From assembly GCF_037038585.1 (NCBI RefSeq), contig NC_092520.1, forward strand, positions 117,721,001 through 117,785,000: a stretch of DNA of 64,000 nucleotides. The letters are read 5' to 3'. Numbering within the stretch: the stretch's first letter is position 1; each line of letters starts with the position of its first letter. The translations under genes and the position numbers were made by a program. This DNA comes from Patagioenas fasciata. Its lineage: Eukaryota; Chordata; Aves; Columbiformes; Columbidae. The notes beneath the pieces are model-generated. The model was not told the DNA's origin. It did not search any database and saw only the letters and a program-made list of their open reading frames with translations. Below are positions 36,388 to 49,544 of this stretch, in pieces.

Positions 36388-36925
36388 AAATCATAGAATA
36401 GTAGAATAATTTTGATCGGAAGAAACCCTCAAGATCATCAAGTCCAATCATTAATCTAACATTGCCATTGCCATTTCTAAACCTTGTCCCTAAGCACCAC
36501 ATCTATACATCTTTTAAATACCGCCAGGTTTGATGACTCAACCACTTCCCTGGGGAGTGTATCCCAACGCCTGACAGCCCTTTCTGTAAAGAATGTTTTC
36601 CTAATACCCAACCTAAACCTCCTGTGGTGCAACTTGAGGCTGTTTTCTCTTTTCCTATTGCTTGTTACTTGGGAGAAGAGACCAACCCCCTCCATGCTAC
36701 AACCTCTTTTCAGGTAGTTACAGAGAATGATAAGGTCTCCCCTCAGCCTCCTTTTCTCCAGGCTAAACAGCTCCAGTTCCCGCAGCTGCTCCTCGTCAGA
36801 CTTGTGCTCCAGACCCTTTGTAACCATTCTCTGAACTGTGTTTATCACCTCAATGTGTTTTCTGTAGCGAGCGGCCCAAAACTGAACACAATATTTGAGA
36901 TGCATCCTCACCCATGGATGAGTAG
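36388..36925 (-). mobile_element. CR1 LINE, antisense, with ORF2 tail
   Basis: Reverse complement of a CR1 3' portion. The minus-strand frame from about 36,920 to 36,477 reads uninterrupted like the end of the CR1 ORF2 protein, with motifs [34 protein letters not shown] and [11 protein letters not shown], ending at a stop. Its 3' end faces the 3' end of the CR1 at 35,524-36,080 across about 310 bp. Confidence 0.93.
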
Positions 36926-37025
36926 TGCTATTTGATATGCTGTAAGATGTCCAAGGGTCTGAAAAACATGCCACATGATGTACAGGAAACCTGACCACAC
37001 TGTCAGCTGGAGCTTATGCTGGATA

Positions 37026-37124
37026 CCCCACAGCATCCCAAATTGCATGTGAGTTAGAATGTGAGTTAGCATGTGAGTTAGAAACATGCAATGAGCTTTT
37101 GGTGTCATCTTAGATGCTGTGGGG
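37026..37124. repeat. Imperfect inverted repeat with tandem 10-mers in the loop
   Basis: The outer arms CCCCACAGCATC (37,026-37,037) and GATGCTGTGGGG (37,113-37,124) are perfect reverse complements. Inner arms TTGCATGT and ACATGCAA also pair. The loop holds three near copies of TGTGAGTTAG. No known family is recognised. Confidence 0.7.
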
Positions 37125-37740
37125 TCTGGGTCCTGCTTGGCTTTCACATGCTACTTTAGAACAGAGTGAGCCTCCACAAATCCTGTGTTGAACCTACTGC
37201 ACCTTGTGGCAGGTGCACTTGACACCCCCTGGTCAAACCAGCAGCAGTTTGTTCCAGTCTCCAGAGGAGGTAAAGGCCTGAGCCACAGCCAGGCCAAGAA
37301 CTCCTGCCAGGAGACCCACAGGGAAGCAGAATGGCACATTGAATGCCAGTGTCTTGTGGGCTCAGGGAGTCTCATGCAGACTTCTCCTATTGTACGCAAT
37401 TTGACTATGAGTCAACCATTTCATTCTACAAATACAACAGCCTGGATGAGCCCACTCTGAGCTCTCCCTGCTAAATAAATGAGTTGTATGGCAATGGTTT
37501 TACTACTCACAGGTCAGTGGATGAGCACAATTCAAGTTCAATATTGATCATTTAACCTAAGTAGATGCACGTCAAATGTAATGGATTGTTTAGGGATATA
37601 AGGTTGTATGATTTTTAGTGTACTCTTTGATTCATGTTACTTGGTAGACTAGATTTTCTAAAATTTTAAGCTCATATTTACCAAAAGCAACCGCACACTA
37701 CACTAAACACCTGCAAGATAAAGTCTAGCTTGCATTTTTC

Positions 37741-38125
37741 TGGGAAAAATGGAACTAACCGGGAAAACAACGCAGAGACATCACAGACATCTGCACAGCA
37801 GGGTCTGTTTGCACTTCGCTAACAAGAAAGGATACATTCAAGGATATGGACCAAAAACAATGTCTACAACTAAACAAAACAGAGGCCCACGTGGAATCAG
37901 GGAAAACGGGTTCAACGGGGAGCAAGGGACCTGGTGGTGAAATTTTTCTATTAGGTTGAATCTTGGTGTGATCTTTATAGATATAAAAGTTTGTAGTTTT
38001 CTGTGCTTGAGCGGATCTCTGTGTAGGTACCTGGCTTGAGTCAGCCCTTTTGTTATTTTACTCCATTAAATATTTTTCCTGAAAATTTTGCTTCCTGAAA
38101 GTCTACTTTGCATATGATTACAGGT
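37741..38125 (+). mobile_element. LTR-like sequence with TATA and poly-A signal
   Basis: The order fits a retroviral LTR: GATATAAAAG near 37,981, then CTCCATTAAATATTTTTCC near 38,061 as a polyadenylation-like signal, ending about CATATGATTACA. Downstream sequence to 38,335 ends in AAGGTAAGC and could be leader with a splice donor. The boundaries are uncertain and no gag-like frame follows. Confidence 0.4.
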
Positions 38126-38589
38126 CTCTTCTGAAAGTTTTTCTTCGGAGCTCTAAGTACAGGCTCCTGAGTGAACTGTTATCAGGGGAAGAAGAACCCC
38201 GAACGTTTGCATCGTGGCGGATATACACATCGCCTGAGAGTTTGCCTCTGGAGCTTCAAAACACAGCCCCTGGAGTGAAGACACCTGAAGGTTTGCTTCA
38301 TGAACAAATACACGCGCCTGGAAAGAAGGTAAGCAATATTTGGTTTGGTATATCTCCCCCATGCAGTAAATAATAGAGCAAACCTGTCACTGAACTCTTT
38401 AAGGTCACGCGTCTTTTTAAGAAATCTAAACATAGTTCTGCAGCAAGCAGAACCCTAAATTACTCTCCTGCGACACACCTAAGCTGACATCTCCATTACC
38501 CTATGACATCTCGACAGAATCTCAGCCCCTATGGCAGGAAGCTGAAATTCTGTTTCTAGATTACAAGTAGGTACCGGCATGAAGACACA

Positions 38590-38900
38590 TAGAATCATAG
38601 AATCGTTTTGGTTAGAAAAGATCTTTAAGATCACTGAGTCCAACCATTAACCTAACTCTAGCACTAAACCATGTCGCTAAAAACCTCTTCTATATGTCTT
38701 TGAAACACCTCCAGGGATAGTGATTTAACCATGCCCCTGGGCAGCCTGTTCCAATACCTGACAACCCTTTCCATGAAGAAATTTTTCCTAATATCCAATC
38801 TGAACCTCCCCTGGTGCAACCTGAAGCCATTTCCTCTCATTCTATTACTCATTACCTGGAAGAAGAAACCAACACCCTCTATGCTACAACCTTCTCCCGG
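38590..38900 (-). mobile_element. CR1 LINE, antisense
   Basis: The plus strand starts AGAATCATAGAATCGTTTTG and carries GGGCAGCCTGTTCCAATACC and GAACCTCCCCTGGTGCAAC. The minus-strand frame 38,664-38,852 is an ORF2 C-terminal fragment. Confidence 0.93.
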
Positions 38901-39364
38901 TGAATTCAGAGGTCTGAGTCTTTAACAGGATGACATTCTTGGTGTTTTCAATATCCAGGAATTGTTCATTCAACTGGCACCCAAATGGGAAAATATTTCC
39001 CTTTCTTCTCCTCATCTGCATGGGGAGAAGAAATGGAAATATGGATAGTATTGATGCGTCTTTACATTATTGTTCACCAATAAATATTTAAGGAACAAAG
39101 CACATTCCTTCAATGCTCTCTCATCCTGCACTGGTCCTCAGTTTACAGCAGTGAAAAAAGGTCTTTAAGTTGTGATAGTGAGCCTGGGAGGCAGTTGTCC
39201 ATTTTGCGCTTCTTTATTTTTTATGTTTGCTTTGCCCACCACATATATGAGGCAAAGGATTTGATACACCAGCAGATGTTCAAGTACTGTTCTTAAGTGA
39301 TCTTACACTATTTTGCAGATAACACATCAGAGCTTCTCACTGCAGCTTTGCTGCAAGGGCGAAA

Positions 39365-39690
39365 AATCATGGACTCCACACAATCCAATATGAATTGAAG
39401 CAAAGCCTTTTATTACAGAAACAAACCTCCTTATATATGCAGTTATTTCCTTATTATGTGTCCACACTCCAAGCATGCATCAGCTGATTGGATATTGTCC
39501 ATGTTCACGAGCTGTCCACGTGCCCGAGTCTCGCTGCTAATAGGTCTGCTGATTTACGTTGTGTTTTCAGCTTTCCAAGGTGGCCTTGAAATTCTTTTGG
39601 GCCTGGCTAGTTTAATAACAAATCGCCATCTAATAGAAACCCATCCACACATTAACTTCAAGAAAATCCCTCAAACCTCCCACACTTTGC
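39365..39690 (-). mobile_element. Putative ERV LTR
   Basis: On the minus strand a TATATAAGG-type box (near 39,435) precedes an AATAAAAGG polyadenylation signal (near 39,400) at LTR-like spacing. The general layout resembles the element at 63,714. The ends are not clear. The 237-codon plus-strand frame starting at 39,456 runs through it and does not look like a real gene. Confidence 0.4.
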
Positions 39691-42600
39691 CATCAGCAGA
39701 TTCCTCATACTTGGGTTTGCTGCAAGTGCAGGGTGCAGAAGTTCCCACGTACAACCAGGAGAAGTTCTGGCTCCATTCCCTGCTCCACCACCCTCCAGAT
39801 ACGTGCTCCCACCTTCTCAGAGAACCCCACTTTCAACACTGGGACTGTAGCTGCATGGCCCTGACTACCTCTCACAGCTGGCTGCTGCTCATCTCTTGCC
39901 CAACCTCCTGCACTCATCCAGCAACTCGCCCTCTGCACTGCCTTCCCGCCCCTGTTTTAAAACTGGGCACTTGTATAAACTCCCACCATTTGAGAAGCGA
40001 GGACTGCAGCAACCTTCAGCATCAATCTGGGGCTAACCGCTGTGTGAAAATAATGAGTTTGAAGCATCAATTAAAATGCTCAGTGCAGGAGGTCACGGTC
40101 AGTCCAGCAGCTGCAGCAAGACCACAGCTGTTGTGCAGAGGTGCTATTTCACATTGCAGATGCTCATAACTGCAGGTCATACTCTGTTTTATGGTTTATT
40201 TAAGTACCAGTGTAAACGCAGAATCGGGAACTGCTGCTACTGTATAACAATTTGAAATAGTTTGTGCTTTATAGTGTGAGAGCCTGAGTTTCAGTAGCAG
40301 CGCAGTGAGACAATGCATGTGGCAAAGTTTTTGTATCCTGTGCATAGTGATAGCCCCACACCCTGAGACTGTGCCAGAAATAGTTATTATGTATTTAAAA
40401 CTAAAAGAGAAAATCAATATTCTGAAAAGCTACAAAATGCCAGAACTAAGGTTATCCATGCCGTGATATGAGCCAAAACCATTACAAATTACCATAGAGT
40501 ATTTTTCTGCTATACTCAAAAGAACTGTTACAAGCATTACATTTAATATTATTGTAAAAGATGTGGGCTGGAAGAAGTAGTGAAAATGTACATAACTTTT
40601 AAAGGATATAATCAAGCATCAGTACTGCAGTGTGGCAAGGGTAAACAGTGTCTCTGCTCAAATGCAGTCCTCTGCTTTGCGCAGATGTGTTGTTTTTATT
40701 ATTATTTTTTTCACTGTAATGAGATACCTAAATGAGTAACTGAAATGTTTCCCCTTGGGTTGCACAGTCTGAACTGAAGGTCAGTAAAGCAATGTTCTCA
40801 CACCTAACAGGAAGAGGAAGGATGAACAGGCAAAAAAAGGTCAATAAGGGATAGTGTCCAAGTGCAACCATTTATGTAAATCTGTTTTTTTTACTGTAAG
40901 ACATTTTCTTTCCCCTACTCTAACAAATACATTGTGCTAACAACCTTGAAAACCATCTAGCATGTCTAAAAGCTTGTACCTTTTTTCTGACTTCAACAGA
41001 TAGTCTAGTAGAAAATTTCAATTTTGCTTATAAACTTTCTTATTCCTACCTTCAGTAGTAACAACACTGAATCCCATAAGAGTTCACTAGAGGGAGCACT
41101 TGTTATTTACATATAAATAATAGATATATTCATCAACACAAATAAATAAGCTGTAAACAGCAGATACTAGGTGTTGTATCCATGCCAAAATACAGACCAT
41201 TCTTCCTTTCTTGGAAGATGATATAATTCTCCCAACTATGCATGGTCTTATCCGTGGTTCTTCTTCTGCTCTTCCTGAAACGCCACATTTTCTTCACCTT
41301 AATGGTCATTTGCAGCAATGCATGCAAGATGTTATGTGGTTGTTTACATAAAATAAAACAACAACCCAGTATAATTTGATTTTCTTTCCTTCCATCTTCC
41401 TTCCTCTCCAAAACACACTAAAGAAAAAAACCTCTTTTTTGTTTAAAACTTAGCTGTATCTGTTGGAGAATGATATATCTCCTATGCTCATTTAAATCTT
41501 TTCAACTATACAATATCCAGAAATACTCCTAGTACATGTCTTTTTGGAAGCAGTTGGAGTATGTGGCACCCTGTGGTTACTTTCAATGTGATTTCTGTTT
41601 TCTTGTGTCACTGAACAGGGGACGTCTCTTTACTGTCTCTCACACGGGGGGAAAGCATAATGATTCATTCTGCAATCAAACAGTTTATGGATGGTATTTG
41701 AAGGTGGAGGCAGCAGCACAGGAGAATCTCTCGGATGAAGAGATTACATAACTGCTGAAGAGCCACTGCGATGTTTTCTTCAGACTCTAAATAGTCTCTC
41801 CCCACAATGCAAAATTAATCCCTGGAGTGGGTAGGAACAGAAGAGTGAACCCAGAATATAACATTTTATATCCCGTGGTAAGAAATAGCTCTAAAATTTG
41901 TTCAATTTCCTTTCATTAGTTCTACTCAATTAATATTTTTTTTATCTAACTGAGTGCTGTGTGTCAGTAAAGTGTGGGGATGTGATGGACTGGCTGCCTT
42001 GGAAAGAACACCTATTATTAGTAGAAGTTAGGTGCTGATGTGAGGCAATTTTAATAATCACTTCCTGCAGCTGACTCTCCATGGGCCTAATTGTTGTATT
42101 CTGTCTAAAGCAGTAGAATATGGCAATATAGAGAGACAATTTCACTCACCCTAGCTTATCTTTATGGCAGATAATTGGTCTTGTTAGCACAAATTAGGAG
42201 CAAGCAATGCAGAGCAGGCCTTTTCTACTAATTTATCTCCATGCACTGTGCCCACTGTCATCTATCTTAAACTAAACATAAACAGCAGAATTTCTGCTTT
42301 TTGCTTTCACTGAGGAGGAATTGCACCTATAGTGGTACTGATTTATGAACTATCTGGTCAAACTGTAGTGCTGTAACATATAAAACATAAAAATTAGATT
42401 CAAGTTCCAGAGACATATTGTGCTATGCTCGCTAGCAAGAGGTATATTTCAAATAGTTGTAGTACCATGCATTTATTTCAGTTTCTATAAAGGCACCCAT
42501 GAGATGCTTTCACATACTGACAGATTTCAGTAGCTATCACTAAAATACGTCTGAATCTAAAAGACTTGGATTTTATTTTTTTTTTCTACTTTTTTCCCAT

Positions 42601-43920
42601 TATCTGTTTAGGGGGAAATATTTGAATGTGATTCAAATTAACATTTGAAAATTAAGTATTTCCTCCACAATATTACATTTCAAATTTATACCAATCATAA
42701 AAGCATCCCATGTCTTTATGTACATTTTTTAAATCAAAACTTTTTCTTAGCAATTTTTGAAGTGAATTTCAAGAGATGTTGGCCTATTTCTTCACCTGTT
42801 TCTGAGGCAGAGAAGAGCAACGGGTTAATATCAGTAACCTTCCTCACTGGTATATTTCTCTTTTGACGAAAGGATGAATTTCAAAAGCTTTATTAATAGT
42901 GCCGTTGTTGACAGCCCAAATATCTTTTTTTTTTTTTTTTTTAGGGGTGAAACTGCATTGTGAAAATTGTAGAACTTTTAATTTCTGAATAGCTTTTAAG
43001 CAGACAAGATCCCCTCTATAGGTTCAACCTGCACTCCCCACTTATGTTTCACCTCATCCAGAAAGACCAGAGACATTTGGGTACATCTGGCATAAGTATG
43101 GCATCAATTCCATGTTTCAGCAGCAGTGCCTGTAGCCCGGCCTTGCTTCCCAACTAGACATCGGAGAGTCAGGGGAGTTAGCGGCAGAACACTGCGTTAG
43201 GTTTTCATTATTATTGCTTTTTGGTCCTGGCAATCCTTCTTCCTTATTTTCCAGGGTCTGACTGTGAAATCTGGAAAGCTAAACACAGGGAAGATGACCA
43301 AGCCAGATCACATCTGATTTGCCAATAACACTGCTCTTTTCATACTGACAGAAACTGTTGATTTCTCTCAGAATGAGCTGCCAGGGCTCATTCATTTTAA
43401 ACTTTACATCTTAAAAAAATGTTTTCTAGTAATTTCTGTTGCCCAGATAGTGGGTTTATACTAAGATGTGCATTAACACAGCTGAAATAATCATCATGTG
43501 GCCCAAACCACTGACAAAGTCTTAATAAAGTTTGTTTCTGACACCTAATATGTATTTACTTCTATATCTACATCTACACATCTATCTATACATACACATG
43601 GATACATGTGTACAAACCATACTATGCAAACTGCCCCCTAAGCTCTCTCTGCAGCCAGGACAGACATGCAAGTTTGTGTAGGGAAAGCCCTCTGGTGTTC
43701 TGGTGATTCTGTGCTAGGGGATGATGAATCATCCTAGGGATAATTTATAGATATTGTTCTCCCTTCTCTCCCTGGATGTGTAGATGTGTAGGTAGAGACC
43801 ACTTCTGAAGTGTTTAGATATGAAAAAAGCCTTGGTAGTCAGAATGAAATCTTAAGTTATGTAGGTACCACATATGGCTGATATTGGACAACAATCAACT
43901 TTCAGTTAGAGACTGAAAGC
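39691..43920. other. Intergenic, no gene seen
   Basis: Short frames only. A poly-T run near 42,925 and a TCTA-like microsatellite near 43,560-43,600. Confidence 0.6.
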
Positions 43921-44493
43921 TGTTGCCCTGGTTTCAGCTGGGATAGAGTTAATTTTATTCCTGGTAGCTGGTGGTTTGGATTTGTTATGATAATCATGTT
44001 GATAACACACGGATGTTTTAGTTGCTGATGAGCAGACATTTTTGGGTCCTCCTACTGCCCTGCCAATGAGAAAGAAGGTGGAGAGTGCACGAAAGGTTGG
44101 GAGGGAACACAGCTGGGACATCTGACCCCGACTGACCAAAGGGATATTCCACACCACATGACTTCATGCTCAATATATAAAGCTGGGAGAAGAAGAAGGA
44201 AGAGGGGACATTTAGAGTGCTGGTGTTTATGTTCCCAAGTAATGGTTAGGTATGATGGAGGCCGACTTTCCTGGAGATGCTAAACCCCTGGTGCCCATGG
44301 GGAGCAGTGAATGAATTCCTGGTTTTGCTTTGCTTGTATGTGCGGCTTTTGCTTTACCTATTAAGCTGCCTTTATCTCAACCCACAAGCTTTCTCACTTT
44401 TACCCTTCCAATTCTCTCCTCCATCCGACCTGGGGGCAAGATGAAAGAGTGGCTGCAGGGTCCCGAGCTGCTGGCTGGGGTTAAACCATGACA
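43921..44493 (+). mobile_element. Solo LTR (avian ERVL-like)
   Basis: TGTTGCCCTGGTTTCAGCTGG to GGGGTTAAACCATGACA, with TCAATATATAAAGCTGGG as TATA box near 44,170. Related to 12,361-12,881 and the fragments at 7,645 and 24,697. Confidence 0.85.
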
Positions 44494-47400
44494 GTTCCCC
44501 AAAAGATTAGGTTTTTGAACTTCAGTGGAAATTCAGGTACTGTTGCTTGAACATATCTAAGTGGTTGTCAGGCAGCCTAGATTACCTACATCTGAAAAGC
44601 TTCCATCACAGTCCTGGATGGAGTTCAGACTGTATGTTTCAGCAGCAGTGTTCTCATTGTGGGTTAACGCAGGACATTCATCACATGACAGATATTTGAT
44701 AGAGTTTCCTATATCCAGATCGGGCTGGTAAATGTGATGCCAGAAGTGTGGATTAACACCAGACCATGCTCAAAGTGGTTTGAAAGTTTGATTTGCCACC
44801 AGATACAAGACCTTGCAAAGATCCTTGTACACCTTCCTGTTCCAGGTCTTCCCATTAAATCCAATTGCCCTGACCAGCATTAGCTGGGTTCCACATTGGT
44901 GGATCTGCTGCCCAAGGTCCCTATGTGAGGCACAGTGAAGGTAATCGTGATTTGTTGACTGGATTCCCAGATTGACCTTGGACTGGACTTGGCACCTTGT
45001 CCTGTCTGATGATCACCAGGCAGTCAGAAGAACCTGTCCCTGTCACCAGTCTGGCCCTGCTTGGGCGCTGTGGCCCTGACTCGTGAAGATGCTGCCCCAT
45101 CGGTACTGTAGACACTTATGGCTCTTCTTGCCCTAAGGAGAAATCCTTATCCTGCTGTTCCCTGACAGCTGGTTCAGGCCTTGCATTTGAGATAAAGATT
45201 CTGGGAAGTATTCTCAAAATAAGCTGTATCAGAAAAGGTGGATATTCAGCGAATTTCACAACTGCTGATAATCTTCTATTTAAGCTCTTCAGAGAACTGG
45301 ATGCAATTTGTGAGCTGAAGATGTCGTCTGAGCTTTCAGCTTACTGAGAATAGCATGAAGAAATGACTCTGCTAAATGCTTATTTATGATAAACAAATTC
45401 ATAGACTACTTTCTCTTCAGCTCTCATTAGGATCTTTGATATATTTCCCACATATAGGTGATTCCACGTAAGAGGTAAGTTAAAACAGGATTTGGCAGTT
45501 TTCTAAAGTGCTGATGCAACTACCTGGTGTTCAAAGCTTCTGATGAGGAGTGGTGACATCTTCTCAAAGAAGGAAAAAGATCCACAGTGGTGCTGACCAC
45601 CTACCATCTCTCTTTTCTGAGATGTTTGACTGTATTTACAGCAGAGGATGAACTCACTGTAGAAATTCACCAGGCTACTGAACTGCACCTGGCACAGCTT
45701 CTGCTGGTACAGCCTCTGTCAGCCTGGAAGAACATCCCACTGCAAGCACTGATACTGTGATCAACCTGCAGCTGGACATGGGAGCTGCTGGAAAACACAG
45801 TACCTAATTAGCCAGATGTACTGGTGGCCCATAATATGGACAGGTGTGGCCAAGTTCACCTGGGCCTGTTACTTCAGTGCTTGTACCAAACAGCCTTCTT
45901 GAACACCAGAGTGTTGCTGCTCCTCCCCAGTCCTAGCTGTTCTTGGTAACTTGTGCCTTGATGAATTCAACAGCAGATTTGCACCTCTTGTCCGGAGTCA
46001 TCCTATTTCAACAAGGTGGGTCACTTCACACTCTTACCTCCCCCCTGAAAGAAGTTGTCTTGAACTATCTGATAGTGTCTAAAACACTTAGAGGCTTCTT
46101 GGACAGCACCTTACAGAGCAGTTCACAGTCACATTTTAGAAGAAGGTCATGGGCCTCCTCCCCATGGAAAACCACTTTGCAACATCCAGAGATGAACAGA
46201 TGGATGGAGAGAGGACTTCCTGTATTTATCTCAGATTTGGTTTGTCACTTTGTCTTGTCTGATGATCACTCAACATTTAAAGGAACCTGTCCCCAACCTG
46301 GCCCAGCTCAAGTGCTACAGGACAGTGAGGGCTCTACCTGCCTGTGAAGTCTGAGTTGACATTGGCCACTTCAACTTCAAAAGGAAAGTACTGCAGTCTC
46401 TTCGTTCAGAGTCAGTTTGTGGTGTTTTTTAAATATTTCAAAGTAGGACACTGGCACCATGCATCATGGAAGGCCATTGATAGATAATGACAATTGACTC
46501 TGCAAAGTTTAGGTACTATTCTACCCAACCTCTGTACATAAAATGGTTGTTATACATGCTATTAAATCCCATTGACTAAAATATAATTAATAGTTATCAT
46601 CTGGTTTTTGGTTGGTTGCTTGCTTTTTTGGTTGGGTGTTATTTGTTTGGTTTGGTTTTGTTGTTTGGTTGTTTTTTTTAACAGTGGTATTCCTTCTGCA
46701 ACATCAGGCAACATAATTTTCTGCAAGAAGAAAATCTTATCTTCCATTTCTTTTCCATGTTTTCAATTTCTTTCCTTCTTTCTGTGGCCAATGTTCAACA
46801 AAGACTATAGAAAAACTGGCTTGTATTCCAAATCTAGTGTAAAAGCCATCACTGATGTGCTTAAAAAGCATATTGTAGGTCATACTGTGTAGAAGTACAG
46901 TGATCCTTGGTATCCATAGTATGAGCTGTTTCTTTGTTAATGTCTTTTAAAGGCTCTTCCTTTCAATTTTGTCTGCACCACTGCTGCTGATTCAAATCTC
47001 TTTGGTTTCACTTATGGCTTTCTGTAACAAGCCCAAAGAACAGAGAAACTGTAGTCTGGGTTTTGCTAAATCGTTTATTTCTATGGTTAAAGAAGCAGCT
47101 TTGATTCTGTTCCTTGTTTTGCAACTGATTCACACGTGACATTGGGCAAAATACCTGCCTATCTGAGCACTGTTCCTTACTGACTTTATCAACCACAGTA
47201 GACCTGAAAGATGCAAGTCAGAGGCATGTATTTTCTTTTTGCAGCTTACTTTGAAGTGTATAATCAAAATGAAAAATAAAATGGATATCTAACATTTTTT
47301 AAAATGCTGATCTCTGTGACAAATAGATGATGGCATTTCTACAAGATTTATATGATAAAGCATGAGAAATCACCCATTGCATGTCCAAGCAACAATTCCT

Positions 47401-49374
47401 GCAGCATTCAGTAATATATTGAAGCCTATCAATCATTACTTGCTAGCCATCTTTATCGTGGGACAGAACTATGAGGAAAGATATGAGTGCTGTTAAAATA
47501 ACCTGAGTAAGAAACAATGTGTTAGCAGGAAGTGGCAGAAAAGATAAAATTAAGGAGAAATAAGGCTAATAACTGTTCTAGTGACATCAGCTTCATGTAT
47601 ATTGTAGTTTGTCTAGACCTGCACCACAGGATAATCTGACACATTGTCCCTGTGTAGGATTTACTTATTCTGCCAATGTCTAGGTACTCACATATATCCT
47701 GGGAGTTTCCAGTATTTTAGCTACAAGACTCACAACATTACTGAATGTGAGCTACTTTTCCTAACTGGTGATTCTCAACAACTGAATGAAATAAAACCTT
47801 TTTCATTAGTTTTCTGTTTAACCTGCACTTTTCTGTTATGTTTGTAATAATTTTATAGGCATGATGGGAAGAGGAGACAGAAGGAGAAGGAAGTTATTAT
47901 AGGTTGCCTTATATTTCAAATCTTTGGCAGTAATAGTCTGTGGTATAACGACAGTCCCATTTGAAGGATAAAGTGACAGTTTTCTGCAAGTGGGGAAGGA
48001 ATAAAAGGATTCTTCTCAAGTAATTTTAATTATAAAAGAAGTAACAAGTTCTAACTTTACATTGTATTTTCCTCTACATATGGTACAGCCTAATTGTTGT
48101 CTCTCTTCTAATTCAATACGAAATAACCACATGAAGCAAGCTTTACACCGAAGTAAGAGAAAAGTTATTCAGGTTAGAGCAAGAAGACCTAATTATGGGT
48201 CATAGGGCATGATTTAGAAAGGAAAAAAGTAATGATTGCAAGATTCTTTGACCTATAAAAAGGGGAAGTCATGATAACAGTCAGATTTTTCTGTTTAAAA
48301 GACTTTATAGGAATAAATCTGTCTGGGAAAAGCTTCAAAGCCTAAGAACTTTCTGTCTGTAGCTTCAATTGCCCACTTCACCCTTTTCTGGTGAAAACAG
48401 GTGGTATAGTAACTTGATATCTCCACTAGATTTTGGTGATATTTCTCTGGCTTCACAAGCTTGCCACCATTACAGAGCACTTGTTACTTCTTTTAGAAAG
48501 CCTTTGCCTATTGAATTAAGGGCTGAATTTTTTCATGTTTCATTCTGATTATGTGTTTAAATACTTTACATATATATGACTCACTGTATATTGTGGATTG
48601 TGGTATTGTAAGAGGACTTGAAGAATTTAAATTCTACATCAGTGTTTATCTACAATTTTATCATACTTCCCTAAAGAGCTGTGCTACCCCAATTTTCTTT
48701 ACAAAGATGGATGTTGTTCCTGTAATGTCAACCAGTTTATCAGGGACCATGACTCTTCTTAAGCAAGTTATGCTGATCACAAGCTTGAAGGAAAATATAA
48801 AGTTTTAGACAAACGTTCACAGTTGCCCCAGCTCAGCACTCCCTTTTTGTGTTCTGCTTGTCTTTCACCATCATTCTCACATGTTCTTACTAAAACAGTG
48901 AGTTTAGAAATATGGCTCATCAGTTTGATAGTAGAGCAGCATCATTGTAAGAATAAACTCTCAAGGCTTGACAGGTCAATGTGCATGACAGCTCATAGTT
49001 ACTCTCCATGGTACACAGAATAAAGCAATTTGATAGTTGAAATGATTATTCAAGAGAATTAAGTTGAATCTCCTTCCCTGTCAAAACTTCTGTATAAAGC
49101 CATGCTGACTCAAGGAATTAAACATGGTGAGGCTTAAAATTTAAGTGTAAAAGCCATTACCCTGTATCGACACACCTGGGACACAGTGCATGAAGGGAGG
49201 CAGTGATAATGTTTACTGCTGTTCAAAATGATCAGTTTAAAAGATAAAGGAAATCTGGTTTAGCACCTAAATTGTCCATCACACAAAATTGGTTGTGAAT
49301 GACTCTCTCAAAGGTCTGTTGCTCAGCCAGCAGTTACTGACCCCAAGGCATGAACCAGTGATGACATTGTACAG

Positions 49375-49544
49375 CAAGGATGTCAAACTCATTTTTGCTG
49401 GGGGCCACATCAGCCTAGCTGATGCCTTCAAAGGGCCGAATGTAATTTTAGGACTGTATAAATGTAACTACATTTATAAATGTAACTTCTTCTACATTTA
49501 TACTGCTGATGTAGCTCCCAGTGAAAAGGAGTTTGACACCCCTG
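49375..49544. mobile_element. Small nonautonomous hAT-type element
   Basis: Ends CAAGGATGTCAAACTC and GAGTTTGACACCCCTG form a terminal inverted repeat. The flanks TTGTACAG (49,367-49,374) and TTCTACAG (49,545-49,552) are an 8-bp target duplication with one mismatch. Internal GGGGGCCACATCAGCCTAG and GGGCCGAATGTAATTTTAGG are shared with the copy at 35,857. No transposase frame. Confidence 0.9.

Noticed and set aside
36477-36998. 173-codon minus-strand frame as a cellular gene
   Set aside because: It is the C-terminal part of CR1 ORF2 within a truncated LINE copy. The first residues lie outside the CR1 match.
39456-40169. 237-codon plus-strand open frame
   Set aside because: It begins inside an LTR-like sequence, has no recognisable domain, and its composition looks like translated noncoding DNA.
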